From the NCBI GenBank assembly GCA_934394585.1, contig CAKRQU010000010.1:1-56885 (forward strand): a stretch of DNA of 56,885 nt, given 5' to 3'. The notes below the pieces were generated by a model, which did no database searches, was not told where the DNA came from, and saw only the letters and a list, made by a program, of their open reading frames with translations. Positions 40,091 to 48,260 of the stretch are shown one piece after another; the stretch's first letter is position 1; each line of letters begins with the position of its first letter. A program made the position numbers and the translations under genes. The stretch is from an uncultured Eubacteriales bacterium. GTDB taxonomy: Bacteria; Bacillota; Clostridia; Oscillospirales; CAG-272.

Positions 40091-41864
40091 CGCCGTTTCC
40101 TCCTCTCGTCTGCTGGAGATAAGTTTCGCGATAGCTTTCGCTCGTCTTCATCAGCTCGTCATGAGTGCCGCGCGCTGCGATTTTACCGTTTTCCATCACG
40201 AGTATCATATCCGCATCTTCTACGGAAGAAATGCGCTGCGCTATGATGATTTTGGTCGTTTCGGGAATGAATTTGCGGAAACCCGCGCGGATGAGCGCAT
40301 CGGTTTTTGTATCCACGGCACTGGTGGAGTCGTCGAGCACGAGGATTTTCGGCTTTTTCAGCAGGGCGCGCGCTATGCAAAGCCTCTGCTTTTGTCCGCC
40401 GGAAACGTTTGTGCCGCCCTGTTCTATTTTCGTATCATAGCCATCGGGGAATGAACGGACGAAATCATCCGCCTGCGCGAGCCTGCACGCCTCGATTATT
40501 TCATCGTCTGTGGCATTTTCGTTGCCCCAGCGGAGATTTTCTTTTATCGTGCCGGAAAAAAGCAGATTTTTCTGCAAAACGAAAGCCACGCTGTCACGCA
40601 GGGCATTCAGATCATAATCGCGCACATCCGTGCCGCCTACCTTTACGGAACCGGTAGTGGTATCGTAAAGTCGGGGTATGAGCTGAACAAGAGTGGATTT
40701 GCCGGAACCTGTAACACCGAGCACGCCTACCGTCATGCCCGATTTTATATGCAGATCAATATCGGAAAGCGCATATTTTTTCGCCTCGGCGGAATATTTG
40801 AAATTCACTCCGTCGAAATCCACGCTGCCGTCCGCCACGGTTTTCACGGGCAGAGAAATCTTTCTGCCTTTGTCGTCTGTTTTTTCTGCGGCATCGGGAT
40901 TTACAAGAGCTGATTTTTCATCGAGCACTTCGGTGATACGCTTCATGGATTCGCTCGACATGGTGAGTATTACATAAATCATGGAAAGCATCATCAGCTG
41001 CATGAGTATCTGTATGCCGTAGGTGATCATGGATGACATGTGACCCACATTGAGATCAAGCTCCGCGGAGGAAATGACCAGTTTTGAGCCGATTATCATT
41101 ATGAATATCATATTGAAATAAACGCATAGTTGCATGAGAGGCGAGTTTAGTGCGACTATTCTTTCGGCGCGTGTGAAATCGCGGCAGATATCGCCTGCGG
41201 CGGCGCCGAATTTTTTCTTTTCGTAGTCTTCTCTTGCAAATCCTTTTACCACGCGCATGGAACGCACGTTTTCTTCTATGGATTCATTCAAGCGGTCGTA
41301 TTTCAGAAATACGCTGCGGAATGCGGGCATGGCTTTTTTCGCTATGATAAAAAGACCGAAAACCAGCATGGGTATGACTATTACGAAAAGGGAAGCGAGC
41401 GCTCCGCCCATGATATAAGCCATCACTACGGAGAATATCATCATCAGCGGCGCACGGATTGCCGTTCTTATTATCATCATATAAGAAAGCTGAACGTTTC
41501 CGACATCGGTGGTCATACGCGTGACGAGCGATGATGAAGAAAATTTGTCTATATTTTCAAATGAATACGTCTGGATTTTGTAGAAAAGATCGTGCCTGAG
41601 ATTTCTTGCAAAACCCGACGAAGCTTTGGCGCAGGTTACTCCCGCGATACCGCCGCAGGCGAGTGAGCAGACTGCCATCAGTACGAGCAGACCGCCTGTT
41701 TTCAGTATGTAAGTTATCTGTGCGCCGAGCTCTATCTGATTTATCAGATTGGCTGTAATAAAGGGAATGATACATTCTATCACGGCTTCAAATGTGATGA
41801 ATATAAAAGTAAGAACAGATGATGTTTTAAATTCCCTTATGCTTTTCGCAAGCTTTTTCAACAT
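40080..41864 (-). CDS. ABC exporter subunit with degenerate catalytic site (heterodimer partner 1)
   Basis: 594 residues, six transmembrane helices (about 15-310) and a nucleotide-binding domain. Walker A is GVTGSGKST and the signature VSGGQKQR. Walker B reads LVLDDSTSAVD, with Asp replacing the catalytic Glu, and the H-loop position reads IIAQRIS (Gln for His). These changes are typical of the non-catalytic half of heterodimeric exporters such as TM287/288 or BmrCD. It is read first in the operon, from a promoter at 41933-41961, and overlaps the partner gene by 11 bases. Confidence 0.93.
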   Translation of the reverse strand: MLKKLAKSIREFKTSSVLTFIFITFEAVIECIIPFITANLINQIELGAQITYILKTGGLLVLMAVCSLACGGIAGVTCAKASSGFARNLRHDLFYKIQTYSFENIDKFSSSSLVTRMTTDVGNVQLSYMMIIRTAIRAPLMMIFSVVMAYIMGGALASLFVIVIPMLVFGLFIIAKKAMPAFRSVFLKYDRLNESIEENVRSMRVVKGFAREDYEKKKFGAAAGDICRDFTRAERIVALNSPLMQLCVYFNMIFIMIIGSKLVISSAELDLNVGHMSSMITYGIQILMQLMMLSMIYVILTMSSESMKRITEVLDEKSALVNPDAAEKTDDKGRKISLPVKTVADGSVDFDGVNFKYSAEAKKYALSDIDLHIKSGMTVGVLGVTGSGKSTLVQLIPRLYDTTTGSVKVGGTDVRDYDLNALRDSVAFVLQKNLLFSGTIKENLRWGNENATDDEIIEACRLAQADDFVRSFPDGYDTKIEQGGTNVSGGQKQRLCIARALLKKPKILVLDDSTSAVDTKTDALIRAGFRKFIPETTKIIIAQRISSVEDADMILVMENGKIAARGTHDELMKTSESYRETYLQQTRGGNGDEE

Positions 41865-41932
41865 AAAAACTTTTTTCCTTTCGTGGATTTGCTCTTTGCC
41901 GTAACGGGGCGAAGAGCATAGCGCAATTAGAT

Positions 41933-41961
41933 ATTATAATATAAAAATAAAATAAAATCAA
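41933..41961 (-). promoter_or_regulatory. promoter of the ABC exporter operon
   Basis: Minus-strand TTGATT (41961-41956), 17-base spacer, TATAAT (41938-41933). The leader contains GCTCTT-t-GCC...GGC-g-AAGAGC (41891-41917), a stable hairpin without a T-run. Confidence 0.75.
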
Positions 41962-41989
41962 TAAATAAATGTTAATTTTTTGTATATTC

Positions 41990-42784
41990 TGCGCTTTTTC
42001 GCTTTTGGAAAAAGCGCCAAAAGATAGTTTTTTCCCCGCGGGGAGGACGGGGGTCGCGCTTTTCGCAAAAGCGCAGAAAAAGTTACTCTTTGCCAAGAGG
42101 GGGTGGGCGACTGCGGTCGCCCGAGGTACGATCGCGCTTTTCACTGACGAAAAGCGCGGCAAAAGTCATCAAAGGAAGGCTCCTCGCCCTCCTTTGCAAA
42201 CTACCTCGCACCCCGTCGAGTCAGCCGCAAAAAGTAATGCGCGGCAAGTATGTGCTATGTATGGCAAATCAAAAATGTTTTTGTCCATCTCTCATCATAT
42301 CATCAGCCATACCGCGCGTGCAAACACAGTATGCCGCAAAAAGCGAGCAGATTCGACGGGGTGGGTGGTGCCACGCCGAAGCCACAGTTACGCTCCCCGC
42401 TGTAGGCTAAACTCCACCAAATCGAGCATGGCTTGATGTACATCGAGTCGGAGCGGCTAAAGCTGAAATCCGCACAGACTAAAGTCCGTGTTAAACGTGG
42501 GTCTGAACCGTACTTCCGGTTTAGTCTATGGTCGGACTGTCGGGGCAGTATGTTCGCACGAGTCGCCGCGAGGCGACAGAAGGAGATGAAAAGAAAAATT
42601 GACACATACGCGTAGCATGTGTGTCGGCGACGCCGTTCAGAGGTGGCTTCGCCACCCTGAACCCTCCTCTTCGTCAGTGAAAAGCGCGACCCCCGTCACG
42701 GGCGACCGCAGTCGCACGCTTCTTCTTCCTACGTAAAGAAACGGGTGCGCGACTGCCGCCCGCTTCTCCCTTTTCTTTCAAAGA
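41990..42784. repeat. repeat island E between the exporter promoter and the amidase gene
   Basis: This is the only full-core island lying between two genes of the same strand. Left modules include GGGCGAC-tgcg-GTCGCCC (about 42106-42123) and CGCGCTTTTC-actgac-GAAAAGCGCG (42133-42158). The core is at 42165-42583. Right modules include the GACACATACGCG hairpin joined directly to the inverted GGTGGC-ttc-GCCACC module (42601-42671). A GGGCGAC-c-GCAGTCGC motif follows. No gene is called. Confidence 0.88.
42165..42583 (+). repeat. dispersed repeat core / candidate structured ncRNA, terminator lost (copy E)
   Basis: Full core from the first hairpin to the GCGA tetraloop hairpin (about 42563-42578). 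Hairpin GCTAT-gt-ATGGC (42254-42265) differs from other copies by a change that keeps pairing (U-G for U-A). AGACTAAA/TTTAGTCT is perfect. The 3' terminator arm TTTCCTCTTTTT is absent. In its place the inserted palindrome is fused to a second module, so this copy would not end by itself. Confidence 0.8.
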
Positions 42785-42816
42785 AAAGCTAAAACCGCCG
42801 GAAAACCGGCGGCTTT
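42785..42816 (-). terminator. terminator of the amidase gene
   Basis: CCGCCGG-aaaa-CCGGCGG (42795-42812) with flanking A and T tracts, next to the stop at 42824. Confidence 0.85.
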
Positions 42817-42823
42817 TCTGACT

Positions 42824-43666
42824 TTATCTGAAAATAAGCCTTTCTTTGAACTTTTCCCATTCCGACTGGTACTGAACATAGTATATCGGGCAGGCTTTGC
42901 CTGTGACATCGTAGTGACGTATCACATTTGCGGCGGATATGTCGTATTTGTCGCACAGCCACGAAACGAGCTTCAAAAGGGAAAGATAAGATCTGTAGCT
43001 GAATCTGCCCGTGTTGTCGGGATGGCAGACCTCTATGCCGATGGAGCAGGCATTCATATCCGCATTTCCCGCATGATAAGCTATTTCATCATCGGGAATG
43101 CAACGTATTATTTCTCCGTCCAGTCCGACGATATAGTGCGCACCGGCGTAAATTTTTTCTCTTTTCGGCAGATTTTCAAAATAATTTCTGTTGTTTATCG
43201 CACTTGTGCCGGAGTTTGCCACATAATGAATGACGATGTATGTGATTTTTTTGCGTGATACGCCTTCGTCGAGATATTTTGTCGCGGGGCGAGAATATTT
43301 GTTTATCGTGAGCAACTTGTCCGATACCAGATTTTTCATTTCGGAATCGGTGGGGATGCGCGTTATGTATCCGCTTTCACGCGTGGTTTCGGTGGTCGGC
43401 GTGGTTTTCTGCGTTGTTTGCGTCGTCGATGATGCAGTGGTTCCTTTTGTGGTGGCTGTTGTCTGCGTGGAATCGGTCGTTTTTGCCGTCGTCTGCGTTT
43501 CGGATGAAACGGATGTCGATGTCGTAATAACAGACGAAGTATCGGTGCTTTCCGCCGGTTCATCGCCGCTGTCACGCAAAAGCACTATGGCTGTTATCAC
43601 CACGATTACAAGGCAGAGAAGCTTTGCAAACTGGGAAAAAAAGCCGCCTTTATTTGGTTTGCTCAT
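42824..43666 (-). CDS. membrane-anchored N-acetylmuramoyl-L-alanine amidase (Amidase_2)
   Basis: 280 residues from the ATG at 43666, which has GGAGG upstream; longer in-frame starts run into the rlmA gene region without a ribosome-binding site. One N-terminal membrane anchor (about 13-30, LLCLVIVVITAIVLL) is followed by a Thr-rich linker to about residue 95. The amidase_2/PGRP-like domain follows (about 130-280). Zinc ligands are His in YIVIHYVANSG, His in VIRHYDV and Cys in GKACP; GAHYIVGLDGEIIRCIPDDE is also diagnostic. It cuts the bond between muramic acid and L-Ala outside the membrane. It lies 43 bases downstream of rlmA and may share its transcript. Confidence 0.92.
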   Translation of the reverse strand: MSKPNKGGFFSQFAKLLCLVIVVITAIVLLRDSGDEPAESTDTSSVITTSTSVSSETQTTAKTTDSTQTTATTKGTTASSTTQTTQKTTPTTETTRESGYITRIPTDSEMKNLVSDKLLTINKYSRPATKYLDEGVSRKKITYIVIHYVANSGTSAINNRNYFENLPKREKIYAGAHYIVGLDGEIIRCIPDDEIAYHAGNADMNACSIGIEVCHPDNTGRFSYRSYLSLLKLVSWLCDKYDISAANVIRHYDVTGKACPIYYVQYQSEWEKFKERLIFR

Positions 43667-43709
43667 TTTCGCCTCCTGACAATAATGCGTAGTTTCCGTA
43701 AATGCCGCA

Positions 43710-44534
43710 TTATGATTTTTCGTATACAGCCACCGCAAAATCCGCCGTAGCGGAAAGCCTGTCGAGTGCGGCGGCACGTGCCTGTCCTTCTTTTGATGTC
43801 TTGTAATAATATGGGGTCATCATGAAAAGCCGCATTATTTCCTCTCCGCTTTTCATATCGAATGTATATGTCAGCCTATCCTCGTTTATGAGGCGGAAAC
43901 CGGGAAACGAAGCCGTTTCCACATCGTTTTCATATGGCGTGTCGTATATGGCTTTTTTCAGCTCGAAAAGATGCTTTTCGCGCGGATAAACGTGGATCAT
44001 TATTCCGCCCGGCACGAGTACGCGGGCATATTCTTCAGCGGCGCACGGGGCAAACATATTAAGGAGAATATTTACGCTCTCGTCCGCTACGGGAAGCGAG
44101 AAAACACTTGCCACGGCAAGCTCTGCCGCCAGACATCTTTTTGCGCCGTATATCAGCGCATCACGCGAGATATCTATTCCGAGCACGCGAAGCGATAATC
44201 CGCGCTCTGCCGCCTTTTCCGCTACAGCCGCGGTATAGTAGCATTCGCCGCAACCGCAATCGAGCAGGGTATCGCCGTTTTTTATATATTTCACAGCCGT
44301 ATCGGAAGTGAAATCGCAGAGCGGACGGTAATAGCCGAGATCGAGAAAATCGCGCCTTGCCTTTATCATGGCGCTGTCATCCCCGTGGCGCTTGTCTTTG
44401 GATTTCTGCGAGAGGAGAAGATTTACATATCCTTTTTTCGCTATATCGAAGCTGTGGGCGTTTTCGCACGTCAGCGTTTTTTCGTTTTTTTCGAGAGCGC
44501 CGCCGCAAACGGGACAGCAAAAACCGGATTTCAC
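43710..44534 (-). CDS. 23S rRNA (guanine-N1)-methyltransferase RlmA-like
   Basis: I place the start at the GTG at 44534, 9 bases after AAGGAG, giving 274 residues, the usual size; an upstream TTG at 44585 would add residues encoded by the ribosome-binding site itself. A zinc finger opens the protein (FCCPVCGG...LTCENAHSF, three Cys and one His). The KKGYVNLLL motif and the SAM-binding GDTLLDCGCGECYYT and LGIDISRDAL follow. RlmA methylates G745/G748 of 23S rRNA; relatives give tylosin-type resistance, so the exact site is not certain. It follows ylmH by 34 bases. Confidence 0.9.
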   Translation of the reverse strand: MKSGFCCPVCGGALEKNEKTLTCENAHSFDIAKKGYVNLLLSQKSKDKRHGDDSAMIKARRDFLDLGYYRPLCDFTSDTAVKYIKNGDTLLDCGCGECYYTAAVAEKAAERGLSLRVLGIDISRDALIYGAKRCLAAELAVASVFSLPVADESVNILLNMFAPCAAEEYARVLVPGGIMIHVYPREKHLFELKKAIYDTPYENDVETASFPGFRLINEDRLTYTFDMKSGEEIMRLFMMTPYYYKTSKEGQARAAALDRLSATADFAVAVYEKS

Positions 44535-44568
44535 CTCGTTTTTCTCCTTATTATACAAATGTATCAAA

Positions 44569-45333
44569 TCAAATATATCTGTCAAAAATGACTATCTGTC
44601 TGCCTTTCCGGCTTTCACCGCGAAATTCGCGAAGCACCGCTTTGCCTTTTCCACGCAGGACTATTTTGGAGCCGACGGATACCTGCCTGTCGGTTTTTTC
44701 CTCCTGCACATCGTTTACGAAAACCAAGCCCGCCGCTATCGCTTCCGTAGCTGCGGAGCGCGATATGTCAAAAGCCGCGGAAACTATGCTGTCCAGTCGC
44801 GGAGAAGCTACGGTATCGCGTTTTTCCAGAGTTTTCGCATCGGGGCGACGAAGTTCGCTTGTCGGCAATACCGATGTTTCCACGGGGCAGTTTCCCGCTT
44901 TTGTGAAATTTTCGGCAAGAAAGCGCGCGCACGATGAGAGAATTATTATATCGGCGCCGCCGTCGTATACGAGTATATCGCCCATGAGCTCGCGCTTTAT
45001 GCCCAGACTCATCAGTGAACCGAGAAAATCTCTGTGAGAGAGGCTTTTCGCGGGATTTTTGTTTTTTATGCGGAATACGCACAGCGGGAAATCGCTTTCA
45101 TCGAAGCATTCCGAAAAATGCTCGGCGTAGTACGGCAGAAATATGCATATTTTTCTTTCCGCATCGTCGTATCCGCCGAAAAACGCAAATTTTGCGTTTT
45201 CTTTTCTGCATACGGAAAGCGCCGTCGAGGCGGAAGCGATATCGAGAAAATATGTATGGGTCGCCACGCAGTTTTCTTCGCATTCGCGTATTTTGTCCGC
45301 GATTTTTGCCCGAAGAAGCTCGGTTTCGTTCAT
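44569..45333 (-). CDS. ylmH: YlmH-like RNA-binding protein with S4 domain
   Basis: 254 residues. The N-terminal part (about 1-170) follows YlmH, with LSHRDFLGSLMSLGIKRELM and GDILVYDGGADIIIL. The C-terminal S4 RNA-binding domain (about 180-240) has SPRLDSIVSAAFDISRSAA and AGLVFVNDV. YlmH proteins bind ribosomal RNA and have been linked to ribosome quality control and to division-gene clusters; this copy is not in a division cluster. Its ATG overlaps the previous stop (TGATG), so it should be translationally coupled to the deacetylase gene. Confidence 0.9.
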   Translation of the reverse strand: MNETELLRAKIADKIRECEENCVATHTYFLDIASASTALSVCRKENAKFAFFGGYDDAERKICIFLPYYAEHFSECFDESDFPLCVFRIKNKNPAKSLSHRDFLGSLMSLGIKRELMGDILVYDGGADIIILSSCARFLAENFTKAGNCPVETSVLPTSELRRPDAKTLEKRDTVASPRLDSIVSAAFDISRSAATEAIAAGLVFVNDVQEEKTDRQVSVGSKIVLRGKGKAVLREFRGESRKGRQIVIFDRYI

Positions 45334-46145
45334 CAGAGCGTTACCGTGGCGCCCGCGGGAATTTTCAGAGGCTCATTGTCGCAGGAAACCCACAGGTCTA
45401 TGCCGGAGGGATTGTATATGATTTTTTCGTCTGCGGAAATCTTTATTCTGTCCATGGCGTTTTTGTAATCCACCACTTCGATATTCGTGGCAAACCAGAT
45501 ATTGTACGAAACCTCGGCGAGCTTTTCGCATACCGTTTCGATAAGATCCCAGTTATTGTCATTCTGCGGGCGGAATTCATAGCTGTGTCCCCATATATAC
45601 AGCAGGGAACCGACACGCCACGGCGCTTTTGTAATATTGTGAACGAGCTGATCGACGTTTTTCATGCACTGATTGTGATGATTTGTCGGCGTCCATGTCA
45701 TGAAATCATTCGGGAAAAGAAAAGACGATGTGGGCGCTACGGCGCGGCTGTATTCTATGCCTGCCGTTTTCATGGCGCTCAGAGTGGCGTCGCTCCATGT
45801 GCCGAAAGGAAAAGCCATGCCGCGTACTATCGTGCCGCTCGCCTTTTCCAGAGCCGCGCGACAGTTCATTATTTCGTCGTACTGCGCTTTCGGCGTGAGA
45901 AATTCGAGATGCGGATGCGTCACTGTATGGCAGGCTATTTCGTGGCCTGCGTAAACCTGCGCTATATTATCGGGGCGGAGCCAGTTTTTATCGTTTTCGA
46001 GTGAGCCTGAGATTATATTGAATGTGCCCTTTACTCCGTATTTATTGAAAATTTCTATCAGGCGGACATCTGTATCGGGACCGTCGTCATAGCTCATAGT
46101 TACGATATGCTGTTTGCCGTCGTGAAATCTGTCTGTTCGTATCAT
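45333..46145 (-). CDS. polysaccharide deacetylase family protein
   Basis: 270 residues with the NodB homology domain. The catalytic base and metal Asp are in VTMSYDDGPDTDV, the two metal His in IACHTVTHPHLEF, and the third conserved motif is RGMAFPFGTWSD. No signal peptide or membrane anchor is visible, which is unusual for an enzyme acting on cell-wall polysaccharide, so the target may be a soluble sugar. AGAGG precedes the ATG. The C-terminal 60 residues form a beta-rich extension ending in PLKIPAGATVTL. Gene order with ylmH and rlmA suggests an operon without an obvious common pathway. Confidence 0.88.
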   Translation of the reverse strand: MIRTDRFHDGKQHIVTMSYDDGPDTDVRLIEIFNKYGVKGTFNIISGSLENDKNWLRPDNIAQVYAGHEIACHTVTHPHLEFLTPKAQYDEIMNCRAALEKASGTIVRGMAFPFGTWSDATLSAMKTAGIEYSRAVAPTSSFLFPNDFMTWTPTNHHNQCMKNVDQLVHNITKAPWRVGSLLYIWGHSYEFRPQNDNNWDLIETVCEKLAEVSYNIWFATNIEVVDYKNAMDRIKISADEKIIYNPSGIDLWVSCDNEPLKIPAGATVTL

Positions 46146-46270
46146 AAATCATTTACCTCTTTACTTTTCTGAAAAAAGCGATTCTTTTTCAAGTATAGCA
46201 GATTTGCGGCAAAAATGCAATGCTTTTTTGCGCACACGCGTAAATTAAAATCAGATATTTTCAAATAAAC

Positions 46271-46299
46271 TTGACAAAGGCTCCGCAAAGAGATAAAAT
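46271..46299 (+). promoter_or_regulatory. promoter of the M28 peptidase gene
   Basis: TTGACA (46271-46276), 17-base spacer, TAAAAT (46294-46299); GGAGG follows at 46323-46327 and the start codon at 46336. Confidence 0.85.
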
Positions 46300-46335
46300 A
46301 ACAGACGAAAATATATTTTCACGGAGGTGTGCCAA

Positions 46336-47592
46336 ATGGCAATTTCGGGTAAAAGAATGTATTCCATGCTGGAAAAGCTGGGATTTGTAAGACTTTCCAC
46401 CTTTGACGGGGAAAGAGAAGGTGCAAAGATAATTTCCGACGAAATAAAGGAAATCACGGGCAGAGAGCCTGTTATCGAAAAATTCATGGCGCCGAGATAT
46501 GAGATAAAAAATGTGAAATTTGAAATAACGGAGCCGTTTCATCGCGAAATAGAAGCTACCGGCTACGGTTTTTCGGGCAATGCCGCCGAAAACGGACTGG
46601 AAGCGGATTTCGTTTATATCGAGGGTTTTGACGATATCGATCTCGTCGATGTAAAGGGCAAAATAGTCCTCATCGCGGGCGGCGTGGGATATTCCTCATA
46701 CGAAAAGCTCTGCAAGGCGGGCGTAGCGGGATTTGTATGCACCTGCGGTACATTCCTCGACAGGGACGAAGATACTGATATGGACGAGCGCATGCTCCGC
46801 GCAAAGCATATAGAAGCGGGTCAGATTCCGGGCGTATGCATAAAGATAAAGGACGCGATAGAGCTTGTCCCCATGCATCCGACAAAGGCGAAAATCACGC
46901 TTTCGCAGGACGAGGGCGAGGCGGAGTCGCAGAATATTATCTGCGATGTCGCCGGCACAAAATATCCCGAAGAGGTGATAGTTTACACGGCGCATTACGA
47001 TTCCGTGGTGTTTTCAAAAGGATATTTTGACAATTCGTCGGGCAGCGCCATGCTGCTGGAGCTTCTCCGCCATTATACGGAGAATGCGCCGAAGCGTACC
47101 GTTCGCTTTATATGGTGCGGCTCGGAGGAGCGCGGGCTTCTCGGCAGCAAAGCTTATGTTGCGGCGCATGAGGATGAACTTTCCAAAATACGCCTCTGCA
47201 TAAATATAGATATGGCGGGACCCATACTCGGCAGAGATGCCGCCGTGGTCACGGGAGAGGAAAGCCTCTGCCATGCGATAACCTATCTCTACAAAGAACT
47301 GGGCTATCCGATGAGCGTAAATCAGGATATTTATTCATCCGATTCCATTCCTTTTGCCGATAAAGGCATACCGGGCGTAAACTTTATGCGCCGCGCCGCC
47401 GCAGGCTCCTCGCAGATACATTGCCGCAACGATGTGATATCCATCCTCAGCGGCGAAAGTCTGGAGCGCACGGCGAATTTCACGGTGGCTTTTTCGGACA
47501 GGATGATAAATTCCGCTTTCTTCCCGATAGAAAGAAAAATGCCCGACAACATGGTCGAAAAGATAGACAAATATCTGATGAAGAAAAAATAA
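46336..47592 (+). CDS. M28 family zinc aminopeptidase with PA domain
   Basis: 418 residues from the ATG at 46336; an in-frame GTG at 46327 overlaps the ribosome-binding site. A protease-associated domain lies at about 90-190. The catalytic domain is at about 205-390, with the zinc ligands in YTAHYDSV (His), KGYFDNSSGSA (bridging Asp), CGSEERGLLG (catalytic and metal Glu), INIDMAGP (Asp) and SSQIHCRND (His). No signal peptide is seen, so it appears cytosolic, unlike most M28 exopeptidases with a PA domain. The substrate is probably small peptides. It has its own promoter and is followed by a GNAT gene. Confidence 0.9.
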   Translation: MAISGKRMYSMLEKLGFVRLSTFDGEREGAKIISDEIKEITGREPVIEKFMAPRYEIKNVKFEITEPFHREIEATGYGFSGNAAENGLEADFVYIEGFDDIDLVDVKGKIVLIAGGVGYSSYEKLCKAGVAGFVCTCGTFLDRDEDTDMDERMLRAKHIEAGQIPGVCIKIKDAIELVPMHPTKAKITLSQDEGEAESQNIICDVAGTKYPEEVIVYTAHYDSVVFSKGYFDNSSGSAMLLELLRHYTENAPKRTVRFIWCGSEERGLLGSKAYVAAHEDELSKIRLCINIDMAGPILGRDAAVVTGEESLCHAITYLYKELGYPMSVNQDIYSSDSIPFADKGIPGVNFMRRAAAGSSQIHCRNDVISILSGESLERTANFTVAFSDRMINSAFFPIERKMPDNMVEKIDKYLMKKK

Positions 47593-47603
47593 TACAAAAG
47601 TAT

Positions 47604-47637
47604 AAAATCCTCTTTTCCTTACGGGGAAGAGGATTTT
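47604..47637 (+). terminator. terminator after the M28 gene
   Basis: AAAATCCTCTTTTCC-ttac-GGGGAAGAGGATTTTT type hairpin, ending about 17 bases before the next start codon; some readthrough into the GNAT gene is possible. Confidence 0.75.
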
Positions 47638-47653
47638 TACAAAAAGGTGAAAA

Positions 47654-48175
47654 ATGCTTGAGAAAATTTGCGAAAAAGATTTCGATGAAATTTTTGCCGT
47701 GATGAAGGCGAGTTTTCCGCAGGACGAGATGAGAAAAAAGGAAGAGCAGAGGGCGCTTTTTTGCGAGAGCGAATATACGGTTTTTGCGGCGCGTGAAGAA
47801 GGCGTGCTCCTCGGTTTTCTCGCCGTGTGGGATTTTCCCGATGTGCTTTATATAGAGCATTTTGCCGTGGACGGCAGGCTCCGCGGAGCGGGGATCGGCA
47901 CGAAAATGCTCGGCGAGCTGGTTCGCGCCGCCGAAAAACCGGTATGTCTCGAGGTGGAATTACCGGATAACGATATCGCAAAGCGCAGGATAGGTTTTTA
48001 CGAGAGAAACGGTTTTCTGCTAAATGACTATCCATATATCCAGCCGCCGCTTTCCGCGGGGCAGAAATCTCTGCCTCTGCGTATAATGACCTACGGCAGA
48101 AAAATATCGCAGGACGAATACGAAAAAATAAAGCGTCTGCTGTATGCGAGAGTATATAAATATACAGAAGTATAA
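47654..48175 (+). CDS. GNAT family N-acetyltransferase
   Basis: 173 residues. The acetyl-CoA-binding signature is VDGRLRGAGIGTKMLGEL (RxxGxG type), preceded by the LYIEHFAV strand and followed by RRIGFYERNGFLLNDYPYIQ, a usual end of the fold. The last 35 residues are extra and positively charged. The substrate is unknown; LPDNDIAKRRIGFYERNGF resembles small-molecule rather than ribosomal-protein acetyltransferases. AAAGGTG precedes the ATG. Confidence 0.9.
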   Translation: MLEKICEKDFDEIFAVMKASFPQDEMRKKEEQRALFCESEYTVFAAREEGVLLGFLAVWDFPDVLYIEHFAVDGRLRGAGIGTKMLGELVRAAEKPVCLEVELPDNDIAKRRIGFYERNGFLLNDYPYIQPPLSAGQKSLPLRIMTYGRKISQDEYEKIKRLLYARVYKYTEV

Positions 48176-48194
48176 AATAAAAATACGCTTGTAT

Positions 48195-48239
48195 AAAATA
48201 CCGCAGAAATGAGTCGTGGGCTCATCTTTGCGGTATTTT
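48195..48239. terminator. bidirectional terminator between convergent GNAT and GH78 genes
   Basis: AAAATACCGCA and TGCGGTATTTT arms enclose an inner ATGAG/CTCAT stem. Flanking A and T tracts allow function on both strands. Confidence 0.85.
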
Positions 48240-48260
48240 GCGTTTTGCCTGTTATTTAAA

